Below are positions 49,794 through 59,293 of a stretch of DNA of 64,000 bases, one piece after another. Origin of the DNA: an uncultured Halomonas sp. (GTDB lineage Bacteria > Pseudomonadota > Gammaproteobacteria > Pseudomonadales > Halomonadaceae); contig NZ_CANLTC010000013.1 of NCBI RefSeq assembly GCF_947493865.1, positions 1 to 64,000 on the forward strand, in the 5' to 3' direction. A program made the position numbers and the translations under genes. Numbering within the stretch: position 1 is the stretch's first letter; every line of letters begins with the position of its first letter. Below the pieces are notes generated by a model. That model was not told the DNA's origin and did no database searches. It worked only from the letters and a program-made list of their open reading frames with translations.

Positions 49794-49981
49794 ACGAGCT
49801 CCTGATAGCGACAGCGCTAGGCGGTTTTGCTCTTGGGCTTGCGGTGCATTGGATATGGCGCCGAATGAATCAGATTTGGCCACGCCCCCCACGCTATATG
49901 TCCAGGCTGGGTGTACGCCGCCGCGTGGAAGACAAGGAAGGGGTGAACAACGAGGGTATGGGTGTCGATGAATTACGCTGA
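49790..49981 (+). CDS. bcsF: Small membrane protein BcsF
   Basis: BcsF is a short inner-membrane protein that recruits BcsE to the synthase. This 63-residue protein has one transmembrane helix (residues 4-23), then RRMNQIWPRPPRYMSRLGVRRR, similar in spacing to the PRYVKPAGTLRR segment of E. coli BcsF. It overlaps bcsE by 4 bases and bcsG by 14, giving the bcsEFG order of type II loci. Confidence 0.82.
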   Translation: MNELLIATALGGFALGLAVHWIWRRMNQIWPRPPRYMSRLGVRRRVEDKEGVNNEGMGVDELR

Positions 49982-51629
49982 ACAGACGTTGGGTACGCAT
50001 TCTCCTGCGGTCAATCGCTACTGGCGAGGCCTGGGGGCATGGAACATCTATTTCATTTTCAAGCTGGCGCTTTATTGGCAGGGTGTGATCGATTTCAACG
50101 CGCTGACCAACCTGGCCTTCGCTGCCTTCCTGCTGGTGCCCTTGCCGCCTCTCTGGTTGCATCGGACACGTCATATCCTGGCCATTCCCCTCGGGATTGC
50201 CTTGTTCTACCAGGATAGCTGGCTGCCGCCTTTCAGCCGCCTGCTGGCTCAGTCCTCCCAGGTATCGGCCTTCAGCTTTGATTATCTCCTGGAGCTGGCC
50301 AGCCGGTTCATCAACTGGGACTGGATGGCGGTACTGTTCGTGCTGGCGGTGGGCTATGCCTTCATCGCCGGTTGGATTCGGGTAACGGTACCCGTGATGC
50401 TGGGGTTGATCTGGGTTGCCTTGTTGCCGGTATTGAGCATGATCGGCGCAACCTCCTTTCTGCCTACGGCGCCAACCGCCACCACGGCGCCGGCGGGTGA
50501 TGCCGCCAATGGCGTGGCTGCCGTCGAGCAGAATACGGCGCCAGCGCCTGCCCCCGCTGCCACCCCCAAGGACCCGGAACTGGATGCCCAGCTCAAGGGC
50601 TTCTATTCCAGCGAGAGCGAGCGGCAGGTACCGTTTTCAGCGACGCCGTCGCAGCCCTTCGACGTTCTGATCGTCAATGTCTGCTCGCTATCCTGGGACG
50701 ATATGGAAGAAGCCGGCGTCACCAACCATCCGCTGTTCGACTATCTGGACGTCGTTTTCGACAACTTCAATTCGGCGACTTCTTATAGCGGCCCTGCCAG
50801 CTTGCGTCTGCTGCGTGCCAGCTGTGGCCAGATACCCCACGAAGAACTTTACGGGGAGGCGCCACAGCAGTGTCATCTGTTCGAGAACCTGGCCGAACAG
50901 GGCTTCGCCACGGAGCTGGCGCTCAACCACGACGGCGTGTTCGACGACTATCTCAAGACGATCCGCGAGCAGGGTGGTATCGAGGCGCCGATGCTGTCCC
51001 AAGACAGCATCAAGCCTCAGATGACTGCCTTCGACGACTCGCCTATATACCGCGACCGCGATATGTTCGATACCTGGATGGCGCAGCAGGACTGGGACAA
51101 CCCCACCGCCACCTTCTACAATACGGTCACGCTGCACGACGGCAATCGCATCGTCGGTGAAAAGGGCTTTGCCGATTACGAGCCACTGTTGCGTCAACTC
51201 TTCGATGATCTACTGACGTTCCTGAAACGCCTGGAAAGCGAAGGACGGCAGGTGGCGGTCTTGATCGTACCCGAACACGGGGCGGCTCTCAGTGGCGACA
51301 AGATGCAGTTCGCCGGCATGCGCGAGATTCCCACCCCGGCCATCACCCATGTACCCGTCGGCGTCAAACTCACCGGTCTGGAGCAGCCACGGGAGGGAGC
51401 ACCCATCCACATCGAGACGCCGAGCAGCTACCTGGCGGTCTCCGAGCTGGTCACTCGCTTTCTGGAGCGCGATATCTTCGCGCAGCAGGAAGTGGATTGG
51501 GAGACGTTGACCACGGATCTGCCTACCACAAAGCCGGTGTCCTCCAATGAAGGCGTGGTGGTGATGCCGGTGAACGAAACGCCCTATATTCGCTTGAAAG
51601 GCGATGGATGGATGGCTTATCCGCAGTAG
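49968..51629 (+). CDS. bcsG: Cellulose phosphoethanolamine transferase BcsG
   Basis: BcsG adds phosphoethanolamine to cellulose in the periplasm. This 553-residue protein has N-terminal membrane helices (about 25-160), an Ala/Pro/Thr-rich linker (165-205) and a periplasmic metal-dependent transferase domain. The nucleophile segment NSATSYSGPASLRLLRASCG is intact, with Ser272 aligned to the E. coli catalytic Ser278, and ATFYNTVTLHDGN and VPEHGAALSGD follow. The ATG at 49968 is taken over the GTG at 49962 on spacing from GAGGG. Its presence marks this as an E. coli-type locus. Confidence 0.92.
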   Translation: MNYAEQTLGTHSPAVNRYWRGLGAWNIYFIFKLALYWQGVIDFNALTNLAFAAFLLVPLPPLWLHRTRHILAIPLGIALFYQDSWLPPFSRLLAQSSQVSAFSFDYLLELASRFINWDWMAVLFVLAVGYAFIAGWIRVTVPVMLGLIWVALLPVLSMIGATSFLPTAPTATTAPAGDAANGVAAVEQNTAPAPAPAATPKDPELDAQLKGFYSSESERQVPFSATPSQPFDVLIVNVCSLSWDDMEEAGVTNHPLFDYLDVVFDNFNSATSYSGPASLRLLRASCGQIPHEELYGEAPQQCHLFENLAEQGFATELALNHDGVFDDYLKTIREQGGIEAPMLSQDSIKPQMTAFDDSPIYRDRDMFDTWMAQQDWDNPTATFYNTVTLHDGNRIVGEKGFADYEPLLRQLFDDLLTFLKRLESEGRQVAVLIVPEHGAALSGDKMQFAGMREIPTPAITHVPVGVKLTGLEQPREGAPIHIETPSSYLAVSELVTRFLERDIFAQQEVDWETLTTDLPTTKPVSSNEGVVVMPVNETPYIRLKGDGWMAYPQ

Positions 51630-51642
51630 AATGACGCCCTTT

Positions 51643-51786
51643 GGGAACCACTGACTAAATGCCTGCACGAACGAATCGCTTCGTTGCGCGGTGCTCAAAA
51701 GCTCGCCTAACACCAGTTATGTCTCGCTTTTTGTGCTCCGTGCGCCTCGCGCTTCATTTCGTTCGGCAATTTAGTTAGCGATCCCC
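51643..51786. repeat. MITE-like element with inverted ends
   Basis: GGGAACCACTGACTAAAT (51643-51660) is mirrored by ATTTAGTTAGCGATCCCC (51769-51786) with four mismatches. The arms extend inward with gaps (TGCC...GAACGAA against TTCGTTCGGCA). The element of 144 bases has no coding frame and lies between bcsG and radD. Its ends resemble those of transposon-derived non-autonomous elements. No target duplication is clear. Confidence 0.6.
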
Positions 51787-51816
51787 TAACCAAGGAGCGT
51801 CATGTAGGATAGTGCC

Positions 51817-53670
51817 ATGAAGGCCGTTACACCTTTTACACCGCCTGCGCTGCGGCCCTATCAGCAACAGGCCGTAACGCGGGTGATCGAGCATTTTCGC
51901 GAGACCGACGACCCGGCGGTGGTGGTGCTGCCCACCGGCAGCGGCAAATCCCTGGTGATCGCGGAGCTTGCGCGTCTGGCCCGAGGCCGGGTGCTGGTGC
52001 TGGCTCATGTGCGCGAACTGGTGGAGCAGAATCACGCCAAGTACCAGGCCTATGGTCTGCAAGCGGATATCTTCAGCGCCGGTCTCAAGCGCAAGGAATC
52101 CAGCCGCCAGGTGGTGTTCGGCTCCGTGCAGTCCGTGGTGCGCAATCTGGATGCCTTTGCTCACGAGCGTGACGAGGCCGGTTTCACCCTGCTGGTGATC
52201 GACGAGTGCCACCGGGTTTCGCCGGACAAGGACGCCAGCTACCGGCAGGTCATCGATCATCTGCGCCATGCCAATCCACGGCTCAAGATTCTCGGCCTGA
52301 CCGCCACGCCGTATCGCCTGGGCCAAGGGTTCATCTATCACCGCCATTATCACGGCATGGTACGCGGCGAGGCGGACTGCTTTTTCCAGGCCTGCGTGTT
52401 CGAGCAGCCCCTGCGGCTGATGGTGAAGCAGGGCTATCTTGCACCGCCAGCGCGCATCGATGCGGCGGTCGAGCGTTACGACTTTTCCCAGCTTGCCCCC
52501 AACCTGCGCGGCCTGTTCGCCGAGGAAGAACTCAATCGGGTGGTACGGGGCAATCGCGCCACGCCGACCATCGTCGAGGAGATCGTCGCGCGCGCCCGAG
52601 ATCGCCGCGGGGTGATGCTGTTCGCCGCCACCGTGGATCATGCGGAGGAAATTCTCGGCTATCTACCTGGCGGCGAGGCGGCACTGGTTACCGGGGCGAC
52701 GCCCTCGAAGGAACGTCAACGGCTGATCGAGGCGTTCAAGGCGCAGCAATTGAAGTATCTGGTCAATGTCGCGGTGCTGACCACCGGTTTCGATGCGCCC
52801 CATGTGGATCTGATCGCCATTCTGCGGCCCACGGAATCCGTGGGGCTCTATCAGCAGATCGTCGGGCGCGGCTTGCGCCTGGCGCCGAACAAGACGGATT
52901 GTCTGATTCTCGATTACGCCGGCAACCCCTGGGATCTCTATGCACCGGAGATCGGTGCGCCCAAGCCGGACAGCGACTGCGAACCGGTGCAGGTGGAATG
53001 CCCGGCCTGCGGCCATGCCAACCTGTTCTGGGGCAAGCGGGATGGCGATATCGTCATCGAGCATCACGGGCGGCGCTGCCAAGGGCTTGTGCTTTCTAAT
53101 CGCGCCCACCCCCGCGCTGTTGATAGCGCCCGACCACGCGCTAAAAGCACAAAATCAAAACCGACAGCGCCTACGATGGAGCAATGTTCATTCCGCTTTC
53201 GCTTCAAGACCTGCGAGACCTGCGGTGCCGAGAACGATATCGCCGCGCGGCGCTGTCATGGCTGTGGCGAACGGCTGGTGGACCCGGACGACAAGTTGAA
53301 GGACGCGCTGCGCCTGAAGGACGCCCGGGTGCTGCGGGTCAGCGGTATGCAGCTCGCCGCGACCGTGAATGGTCGCGGCCTGCCTCGGCTCAAGGTGACC
53401 TACCATGACGAGGACGGCGCAACACTGGATGAATGGTTCGCCCTGGAAACGTCTGCCCAGCGCGGCGCCTTTGCTGCGGCCTTTCTCCGCCATCATCTGC
53501 GGGCACCCGGAGCGGATTGGCGGCCGACCTCGCCGGAGGCGGTCATCGCGGAAGAGAAGCGTCTCAAGGCGCCGGATTTCGTCATCGGCCGCCGGGTAGG
53601 GCGCCACTGGCAGGTGCGTGAAAAGCTGTTCGATTATGTCGGGCGCTATCGCAAGGGAAACGCCGAATAA
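51817..53670 (+). CDS. radD: DNA repair helicase-like protein RadD
   Basis: RadD (YejH) helps RecA-linked repair of double-strand breaks and crosslinks. This 617-residue protein matches E. coli RadD closely: Walker A LPTGSGKS (residues 38-45), LVIDECHR with the DECH box (129-132), LLTATP-like [36 protein letters not shown], and zinc fingers CPACGHAN and [15 protein letters not shown]...C. About 23 residues (424-446), absent from E. coli RadD, lie between the two zinc parts and come from a palindromic DNA insert. Confidence 0.9.
   Translation: MKAVTPFTPPALRPYQQQAVTRVIEHFRETDDPAVVVLPTGSGKSLVIAELARLARGRVLVLAHVRELVEQNHAKYQAYGLQADIFSAGLKRKESSRQVVFGSVQSVVRNLDAFAHERDEAGFTLLVIDECHRVSPDKDASYRQVIDHLRHANPRLKILGLTATPYRLGQGFIYHRHYHGMVRGEADCFFQACVFEQPLRLMVKQGYLAPPARIDAAVERYDFSQLAPNLRGLFAEEELNRVVRGNRATPTIVEEIVARARDRRGVMLFAATVDHAEEILGYLPGGEAALVTGATPSKERQRLIEAFKAQQLKYLVNVAVLTTGFDAPHVDLIAILRPTESVGLYQQIVGRGLRLAPNKTDCLILDYAGNPWDLYAPEIGAPKPDSDCEPVQVECPACGHANLFWGKRDGDIVIEHHGRRCQGLVLSNRAHPRAVDSARPRAKSTKSKPTAPTMEQCSFRFRFKTCETCGAENDIAARRCHGCGERLVDPDDKLKDALRLKDARVLRVSGMQLAATVNGRGLPRLKVTYHDEDGATLDEWFALETSAQRGAFAAAFLRHHLRAPGADWRPTSPEAVIAEEKRLKAPDFVIGRRVGRHWQVREKLFDYVGRYRKGNAE
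53087..53152. repeat. Palindromic in-frame insert within radD
   Basis: TTGTGCTTT...CGCG (53087-53104) and CGCG...AAAAGCACAA (53137-53152) are imperfect inverted repeats, with an inner stem GCGCT-GTTGAT-AGCGC (53114-53129). The frame stays open. The encoded residues ([11 protein letters not shown]...) interrupt the conserved RRCQG...QCSFRFRFK stretch. The pattern resembles palindromic elements that insert inside genes in other bacteria. Confidence 0.6.
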
Positions 53671-53799
53671 ATATCCTGCGCTTCACAAGGCTTATGTCGC
53701 TAGGGAAGAAGTATGAATGCATGGCAATTCGGCATTCTTCCCAAGGCCTAGTTTCGTTACACTCTGCAGGCGCACAGCCAGCCAGGAGTGCCTGCAAGC

Positions 53800-54714
53800 G
53801 TGAGTGACATGTCGGATATCGTCGAATCGCCGGATCAGGCCGCCGTTCAGGAAACGGCGGCGGTCTTGGCGCGCCTGCACGATCAACCGATCACCGAAAT
53901 GCCCCAGGATCTCTACATTCCCCCGGAGGCGCTGCGAGTCTTTCTCGAGACCTTCGAGGGGCCGCTGGACTTGCTGCTCTATCTGATCCGCCGCCAGAAC
54001 CTGGATATCCTCTCGATCAACGTGGCCGTCATCACTCATCAGTACATCGAGTACGTCGAGCTGATGAAGGCAATGGAGATCGAACTGGCCGGCGAGTACC
54101 TGCTGATGGCAGCGATGCTCGCCGAGATCAAGTCGCGCACGCTGCTGCCGCGACCGCCCAAGCAGGATGAAGAAGGCGACGAAGAAGACCCTCGCGCCGA
54201 GTTGATTCGCCGTTTGCAGGAGTACGAGCGCTTGAAGCTCGCCGCGGAAGGGTTGGATGAACTGCCGCGCCTGGGCCGGGACTGGTTCGGTGCCAGTGCG
54301 GGGTTGCCGCCGCTGGAAACCCGCGTGGTACATCCGGATGTCGGACTCGACGAGCTTCTGGGCGCCCTGTCGGGTATTCTGCGCCGCGCGGAGCTCAATC
54401 AGTCCCACAACATCAGCCGCGAGGTGCTTTCGACCCGGGATCGCATGCTGGCCATCATGGAGCGTCTCAATCACGAACACTTTACGACCTTCGAGTCGCT
54501 GTTCAGCCTCGAGGAGGGGCGCGCCGGGGTGATCGTGACCTTCATGGCGATCCTGGAACTGGCCAAGGAAATGATGATCGAGATCGTGCAGAATGCGCCG
54601 CTATCGTCGATCCATGTGCGAGCGCGTCAGCCCATGGAGGCATCAGAGGATATCGATGATATCGTGGTCGGAGACGACCACGACGGCGAAAGCGCCTTCG
54701 AGGAGGATGCATGA
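53800..54714 (+). CDS. scpA: Segregation and condensation protein A
   Basis: ScpA is the kleisin of the Smc-ScpAB condensin. This 304-residue protein has FLETFEGPLDLLLYLIRRQNLDIL near the N-terminus, which binds the Smc neck, EYLLMAAMLAEIKSRTLLP, a long helical middle and a winged-helix C-terminal domain (FTTFESLFSLEE). I chose the GTG at 53800, with AGGAG 11 bases upstream; ATG 53809 is an alternative. It overlaps scpB by 4 bases. Confidence 0.9.
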   Translation: MSDMSDIVESPDQAAVQETAAVLARLHDQPITEMPQDLYIPPEALRVFLETFEGPLDLLLYLIRRQNLDILSINVAVITHQYIEYVELMKAMEIELAGEYLLMAAMLAEIKSRTLLPRPPKQDEEGDEEDPRAELIRRLQEYERLKLAAEGLDELPRLGRDWFGASAGLPPLETRVVHPDVGLDELLGALSGILRRAELNQSHNISREVLSTRDRMLAIMERLNHEHFTTFESLFSLEEGRAGVIVTFMAILELAKEMMIEIVQNAPLSSIHVRARQPMEASEDIDDIVVGDDHDGESAFEEDA

Positions 54715-55592
54715 ACGACAGCGTTCGGCTCGATGAGATTCTCGAAGCAGCGCTGCTGGCGGCGGGGGAACCACTACCGGTGGAACGCCTGGAAGAGCTA
54801 TTCGATGAACGGGAATGCCCGCCTCGCAGCGAGTTGCGCGATGCCCTAGGGGAGCTAGCCACTCGGCTGGAGAACTCGGCGCTGGAGCTGATCGAATCCG
54901 CCTCCGGTTTCCAGGTGCGTATTCGTCCGCGTCTTTCGCCCTGGGTCTCGCGATTGTGGGATGAACGTCCGCAGCGCTACTCTCGGGCATTGCTCGAAAC
55001 CCTGGCGCTGATCGCCTATCGCCAACCCGTGACCCGGGGCGATATCGAGGAGGTGCGTGGCGTCGCGGTGAGCAGTTCGATCATGCGCACCCTGAGCGAA
55101 CGCGGCTGGATTCGGGTGGTCGGCCATCGCGACGTACCGGGGCGCCCGGCGGTCTACGCCACCACCCGGCAGTTTCTCGACGACTTCGGCCTCAAGACCC
55201 TGGACGCCCTGCCGCCGATGCACGAGCTCAAGGGCTTCGACATGCTCGAAGAGACCCTGTATGAAGACGAGATTGACATTCAGGGTGCTCGGGCGCATAG
55301 CGTGGATACTTCATCGGGCGAAGAGAACACCGACGACGAGCCGGCAGAGGATGCCGCCGATGAGGTTTCCGTTCAGCAAGAAGCGCAAGAAGAGCAGCAA
55401 ACGACGGCCGGGATGGCCGACGAAGACCCCCACGCCGGGATGGCGTCCGACCGGCCGAGACTCAGCTTCGCGGATCTCGAAGCGCGCTTGGCCGAACGCG
55501 CCCGCAATTTTCAGACCGTCGACAGCGAAAGCGACGATGACGGCCTGGCGGACGCGGAACACTCATCAGACGAGAATACGTCCGACTCATGA
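54711..55592 (+). CDS. scpB: Segregation and condensation protein B
   Basis: ScpB binds ScpA as a dimer of winged-helix proteins. This 293-residue protein has [45 protein letters not shown] and RFL-type [17 protein letters not shown], all standard. After about residue 190 it has a long acidic, low-complexity tail (Glu/Asp/Ala/Gln-rich), longer than in most ScpB proteins. It overlaps scpA and rluB by 4 bases each. Confidence 0.9.
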   Translation: MNDSVRLDEILEAALLAAGEPLPVERLEELFDERECPPRSELRDALGELATRLENSALELIESASGFQVRIRPRLSPWVSRLWDERPQRYSRALLETLALIAYRQPVTRGDIEEVRGVAVSSSIMRTLSERGWIRVVGHRDVPGRPAVYATTRQFLDDFGLKTLDALPPMHELKGFDMLEETLYEDEIDIQGARAHSVDTSSGEENTDDEPAEDAADEVSVQQEAQEEQQTTAGMADEDPHAGMASDRPRLSFADLEARLAERARNFQTVDSESDDDGLADAEHSSDENTSDS

Positions 55593-56455
55593 ACACCACG
55601 AACACGACCACCGAAAAGCTGCAGAAAGTTCTCGCCCGGGCCGGCCTGGGATCGCGCCGCGAGATGGAAACCGCCATCAGCGCCGGGCGCGTCAAGGTCA
55701 ACGGGCAGGTTGCCACCCTGGGCGATCGCATCGAGGCCAAGGACAAGGTCACTTTCGATGACCGCCCGCTCAACCTGCGCGGCGCCGAGGAAGTGCCGCG
55801 TAGGGTCATCATGTACAACAAGCCGGAAGGCGAGCTGTGCACCCGCAAGGACCCGGAAGGCCGGCGCACTGTGTTCGACCGACTGCCGCGCCTGAAAGGG
55901 GAGCGCTGGATCGCCATCGGCCGTCTGGATATCAACACCAGTGGTCTCCTGCTGTTCACCACCGATGGCGAACTGGCCAATCGCCTGATGCACCCCTCGA
56001 CCCAGGTCGAGCGTGAATACGCCGTGCGCATCATGGGCAACGTCAAACGCGAGCAGATCGTGGCCATGGTCGAAGGGGTGATGCTCGAGGATGGCCCGGC
56101 GCGCTTCACCGACGTGCAGGAGTTCGGCGGCGAAGGCATCAACACCTGGTTCCACGTGGTCATCATGGAAGGGCGCAACCGCGAGGTGCGCAGGCTGTGG
56201 GAATCCCAGGGGCTCACCGTCAGCCGCCTGAAGCGGGTGCGCTACGGCAACATCTTCATCGACAAGCGGGCCAAGGCCGGCGAATGGGTCGAGCTGAGTC
56301 AGGACGAGATCGACGATCTCTCCAACCTGGCCGGTCTGGAGCCACGCAAGGTACCGGATCTGACCCCGGACGAGCAGAACCGCTGGAGCCGCGACAAGAA
56401 CAAGCGCCGCCCGGTGCGGGCCATGCGCAAACCGAAGGAGCCGCGGCCGCGGTGA
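55589..56455 (+). CDS. rluB: 23S rRNA pseudouridine(2605) synthase RluB
   Basis: RluB modifies U2605 of 23S rRNA. This 288-residue protein has an N-terminal S4 domain ([21 protein letters not shown]), the catalytic motif [11 protein letters not shown] with Asp114, [18 protein letters not shown], and the end [15 protein letters not shown], followed by a basic tail. It is the third gene of the scpA-scpB-rluB run; the overlap and terminator suggest a single transcript. Confidence 0.92.
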   Translation: MNTTNTTTEKLQKVLARAGLGSRREMETAISAGRVKVNGQVATLGDRIEAKDKVTFDDRPLNLRGAEEVPRRVIMYNKPEGELCTRKDPEGRRTVFDRLPRLKGERWIAIGRLDINTSGLLLFTTDGELANRLMHPSTQVEREYAVRIMGNVKREQIVAMVEGVMLEDGPARFTDVQEFGGEGINTWFHVVIMEGRNREVRRLWESQGLTVSRLKRVRYGNIFIDKRAKAGEWVELSQDEIDDLSNLAGLEPRKVPDLTPDEQNRWSRDKNKRRPVRAMRKPKEPRPR

Positions 56456-56467
56456 GTTAAAAGTAAG

Positions 56468-56497
56468 AAAGCTCGTCTGATTGGCGGGCTTTTTTTT
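56468..56497 (+). terminator. Rho-independent terminator of the scpAB-rluB operon
   Basis: AAAGCTCGTC and GGCGGGCTTT pair (two G-U pairs) around a short TGATT loop and are followed by a run of eight T residues, 12 bases after the rluB stop. It marks the left edge of the AT-rich insertion. Confidence 0.85.
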
Positions 56498-56516
56498 AAA
56501 ATCAGTGTCTTGTTAT

Positions 56517-56948
56517 TTAATTTTCATTGCTTTTGGGGTGCGTGTAAATGTCTTTTGTGGGGCTTTCGCATTTGGCGATTTTAAATTCCCATTGAGCACT
56601 AGATTTTTCTTTTTTATTTATTAATTGGGCAACAGAAACATTCCCGTTGGGGAGGAGGACTATTTTTGTTTCATTTTCTAGATTCTCGCACATACGGTGT
56701 TTATCAAACCCTTGATTTTTATGATACATTGTTGCTATAAAATATTTATTTTGTAGTAGAGATGTAACCTCCCTATCAAGTGCTGTTATATTTTCTGGAG
56801 AATAGGTTTTAAAAATATAAAGTGATAGTAGGATTTCACTTGCGATCAGTAAAAGACTTTCTAATATTTTTTTAGGTTTAGAAGAATTATGTTTGTAATA
56901 CCTAGTGCTTATAAAAAATATAAGCTGGAGAAGCTTGTATAGGAGCAT
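56517..56948 (-). CDS. AT-rich unknown protein with membrane helix
   Basis: This 143-residue protein has hydrophobic stretches at about residues 1-15 and 29-46, then a soluble C-terminal part with Cys84 and Cys125 in a small domain (CENLENETKIVLLPNGNVSVAQ, FKIAKCESPTK). I recognise no family. Base composition is far lower in GC than the flanking genes, which indicates recent transfer. It follows the next gene by 14 bases, so the two probably act together. No ribosome site stands out. Confidence 0.5.
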   Translation of the reverse strand: MLLYKLLQLIFFISTRYYKHNSSKPKKILESLLLIASEILLSLYIFKTYSPENITALDREVTSLLQNKYFIATMYHKNQGFDKHRMCENLENETKIVLLPNGNVSVAQLINKKEKSSAQWEFKIAKCESPTKDIYTHPKSNEN

Positions 56949-56962
56949 TATAAAAACTAATA

Positions 56963-57529
56963 TTAAAAACGGATAAATAAATAAATAAAGGTTAAGTAAT
57001 AAGTGAGAAGTTCTACAAAGGGACTGAAATTAGACGCAGAAACTCCAGTTAACCTTTCAATGTAAGTACTGGCGCTGGCCTCGAAAACTGTAGATGAAAG
57101 CGCGACAAAAATAATGGAAAACATCGATATAGTTAAAACTAGTTCTTTTTTCTGAAAATAGCGGGCATATTTCTCTATCATAAGGCTTAGTAAAGCTGCA
57201 AATATTAAAAAATCCAATATTATGTATAAGGAGAGATCAATATCAAGAAGACCATAAAATATAGAAAATAGATAAATACCTAAAATTATTGTTGTAGCAT
57301 TGATTGTCAGAAGTCGTTTTTGTTTGCTGTTCAGTCTTTGAATTAATGATCTTACGAGATGGGCACAAGTCTGTAAAAATTTTGAAAATGGCAATATCAT
57401 AATGCACAGCCCCTCAGTTCTATTTATTTTTTTCCTGTATGTTTTTTTACGGAAAGGAAATGCTGGTAGTAGCAAAGAAACATAAAATAATGTTATGGCA
57501 AGTATGCTAATAGACAGGTGATAAGACAC
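56963..57529 (-). CDS. AT-rich unknown multi-pass membrane protein
   Basis: This 188-residue protein has hydrophobic segments at about residues 5-27, 75-95, 100-117, 128-148 and 170-187, with basic loops, as in an inner-membrane protein. No family is recognised. It is followed after 14 bases by a second unknown gene on the same strand. A secretion, immunity or phage-defence role is possible, but nothing in the sequence settles it. GC content is very low compared with rluB. Confidence 0.55.
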   Translation of the reverse strand: MSYHLSISILAITLFYVSLLLPAFPFRKKTYRKKINRTEGLCIMILPFSKFLQTCAHLVRSLIQRLNSKQKRLLTINATTIILGIYLFSIFYGLLDIDLSLYIILDFLIFAALLSLMIEKYARYFQKKELVLTISMFSIIFVALSSTVFEASASTYIERLTGVSASNFSPFVELLTYYLTFIYLFIRF

Positions 57530-57556
57530 AGTACATCCTCAAATATTGAATAAATT

Positions 57557-57751
57557 CTATTGCAGCGAAGTGCCCCAAGTGTTCAGTAAGCGCAGATCGA
57601 GTGCCGGAACCCTTTCTGCAGTTCGCCCAGGGTCATCACACTGAGAAATAGCCGATCTTCTTCCGCGCTTTCCAACCACTCGATGACTTGCGGTGTCGGT
57701 GAGGGGTTTGACGACTTCGGAAATCACGCAGGTATCCAGCAGGTAGTTCAT
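57557..57751 (-). pseudogene. Decayed vapC-like PIN toxin
   Basis: Translation from the ATG at 57751 starts MNYLLDTCVISEVVKP, the PIN-domain start with its first catalytic Asp (LLDT). The frame is then lost; the neighbouring frame continues the family pattern (QVIEWLESAEEDRLFLSVM then TLGELQKG) to a stop at 57583. About half of a normal VapC, including the later acidic residues, is missing. The antitoxin stop and this start overlap (TGATG). Confidence 0.7.
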
Positions 57752-58002
57752 CAGAGAGTGACCTCGCACCCTTCATCGCGTGATCTTTCGAGATCGAGCC
57801 CAACACCTACTAAAGGCGACTCGCGCAAGAACTCTACGAATGACTTTTGGGATCGACGCTGAGTCAGAGCGTCATCTTTCTCGGCGGAGATCACTACCAT
57901 CTTGCGCTTGCCGCGTACCATTATGACTTGAGGGCCATCACGGTCGGTCGTCTCTACCAGCTCGCTCAATTTGCTCTTGGCTACTTGTAGCTGCCATTCC
58001 AT
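57751..58002 (-). CDS. Phd/YefM-family antitoxin
   Basis: This 83-residue protein has the Phd/YefM N-terminal fold (MEWQLQVAKSKLSELVETT, then GPQVIMVRGKRKMVVIS) and a C-terminal region for toxin binding. I chose the ATG at 58002 because GGGAGGTGG lies upstream. The antitoxin appears intact while its partner vapC is broken, so it is an orphan that may still repress its promoter. Confidence 0.82.
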   Translation of the reverse strand: MEWQLQVAKSKLSELVETTDRDGPQVIMVRGKRKMVVISAEKDDALTQRRSQKSFVEFLRESPLVGVGLDLERSRDEGCEVTL

Positions 58003-58276
58003 TGCCACCTCCCTTTCGTAATAGGCATTCATCGATTAAAGACTAGTCTGGCTAGCTATATAAGAGATGACGAGAATTTTCGGCGCAAGATCCGTTAAGA
58101 ATCAGATTAAATAACACGTACTCGCTTCATCGTACTTTTAAGCCCCCTCTGTTGTGATTCAATTAGGGTATTGCCAATTGGGTTCTTCCGTTGGTGGGCC
58201 GAGTCGATTCATGCTGTCCATGTTCGGACATTCGATGCGCCGAACGACATGACTTCACGCTTACCAGGAAACGAAC

Positions 58277-59293
58277 ATGAATCGGAAAACGACAGCATTA
58301 CCCAATCGAGTGCTGGGGCTGGGCCTTTCTGTCTCGGCGATTGGCTATGGCGCCATGGGGCTCAGCGAGTTCTATGGCCCTTCGGACGATACCCAGTCTC
58401 TAAGGATGCTCGAAGAGGTGGCCGAGGCCGGTGTTACCCTGATCGATACGGCGGACATGTACGGTCGCGGGCACAACGAGATGCTGATCGGTCGCTTCCT
58501 TGCCGCTCGGGGCTCCGCCGTGGACTCGATCAAGGTTGCGACCAAATGCGGTATCGATCGGCCCGAGGATGCGGAATACGCCCGGGGCATCAACAATCGT
58601 CCCGAGTATATCCGCGCTTGCTGCGATGCCTCGCTGAAGCGCCTGGGCGTCGAACGAATCGATCTGTACTACATCCATCGAGTGGACCCGCAGGCGGATA
58701 TCACCGAAACCATGGGTGCGCTGAAGGAGCTGGTCGAGGAAGGCAAGATCGCTCATGTCGGGCTGTGCGAGGTCTCTGCAGCCACCTTGGGAAAGGCCCA
58801 TGCGGTGTATCCGATCACGGCGCTGCAAACGGAGTACTCGCTGTGGACGCGGGATGTCGAGCAGAGCATTTTGCCCAAAGCTAAGGAGTTGGGGATTGGC
58901 CTGGTCGCCTACTCACCCCTGGGTCGTGGCTTTCTTACTGGCCGTATCGCCTCAACGCAGGAACTGGCCGACGGCGATTTCCGGCGCAACAATCCTCGCT
59001 TCCAGCAGGATAATCTGGCGCGTAATCTGCAACTGCTCGCGTCGGTCAAGACGATTGCCAATCGTCATGGGGCAACCCCGGGTCAAGTGGCGCTTGCCTG
59101 GTTGTTGGCCCAAGGGGATAGCATCGTGCCCATTCCAGGCACGCGGCGCTTACGCTATCTGCAGGAGAATCTCGCCGCCGCCGAGCTTGAACTATCCACA
59201 GAAGATAAAGGTGCGCTGGAAAAGGTGTTCACGCCAGGCAGTGTGCAGGGGGAGCGTTATGGGGAAGAGGGGATGAAAGGGGTCAATGCTTGA
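58277..59293 (+). CDS. Aldo/keto reductase
   Basis: This 338-residue NADPH-dependent reductase has the TIM-barrel signatures GYGAMGLSEFYG, LIDTADMYGRGHNEML with the catalytic Asp and Tyr, KVATKCG with the catalytic Lys, and DLYYIHRVDPQADI with the His. The C-terminal GDSIVPIPGTRRLRYLQENL binds the cofactor. The family acts on many aldehydes and quinones, so the substrate is open. The 3' end overlaps the convergent LysR gene by 37 bases, which suggests a linked regulator. Confidence 0.88.
   Translation: MNRKTTALPNRVLGLGLSVSAIGYGAMGLSEFYGPSDDTQSLRMLEEVAEAGVTLIDTADMYGRGHNEMLIGRFLAARGSAVDSIKVATKCGIDRPEDAEYARGINNRPEYIRACCDASLKRLGVERIDLYYIHRVDPQADITETMGALKELVEEGKIAHVGLCEVSAATLGKAHAVYPITALQTEYSLWTRDVEQSILPKAKELGIGLVAYSPLGRGFLTGRIASTQELADGDFRRNNPRFQQDNLARNLQLLASVKTIANRHGATPGQVALAWLLAQGDSIVPIPGTRRLRYLQENLAAAELELSTEDKGALEKVFTPGSVQGERYGEEGMKGVNA

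Noticed and set aside
58171..58884. 237-codon frame over the start of the aldo/keto reductase
   Set aside because: It overlaps a clear enzyme gene in another frame and has no recognisable content.
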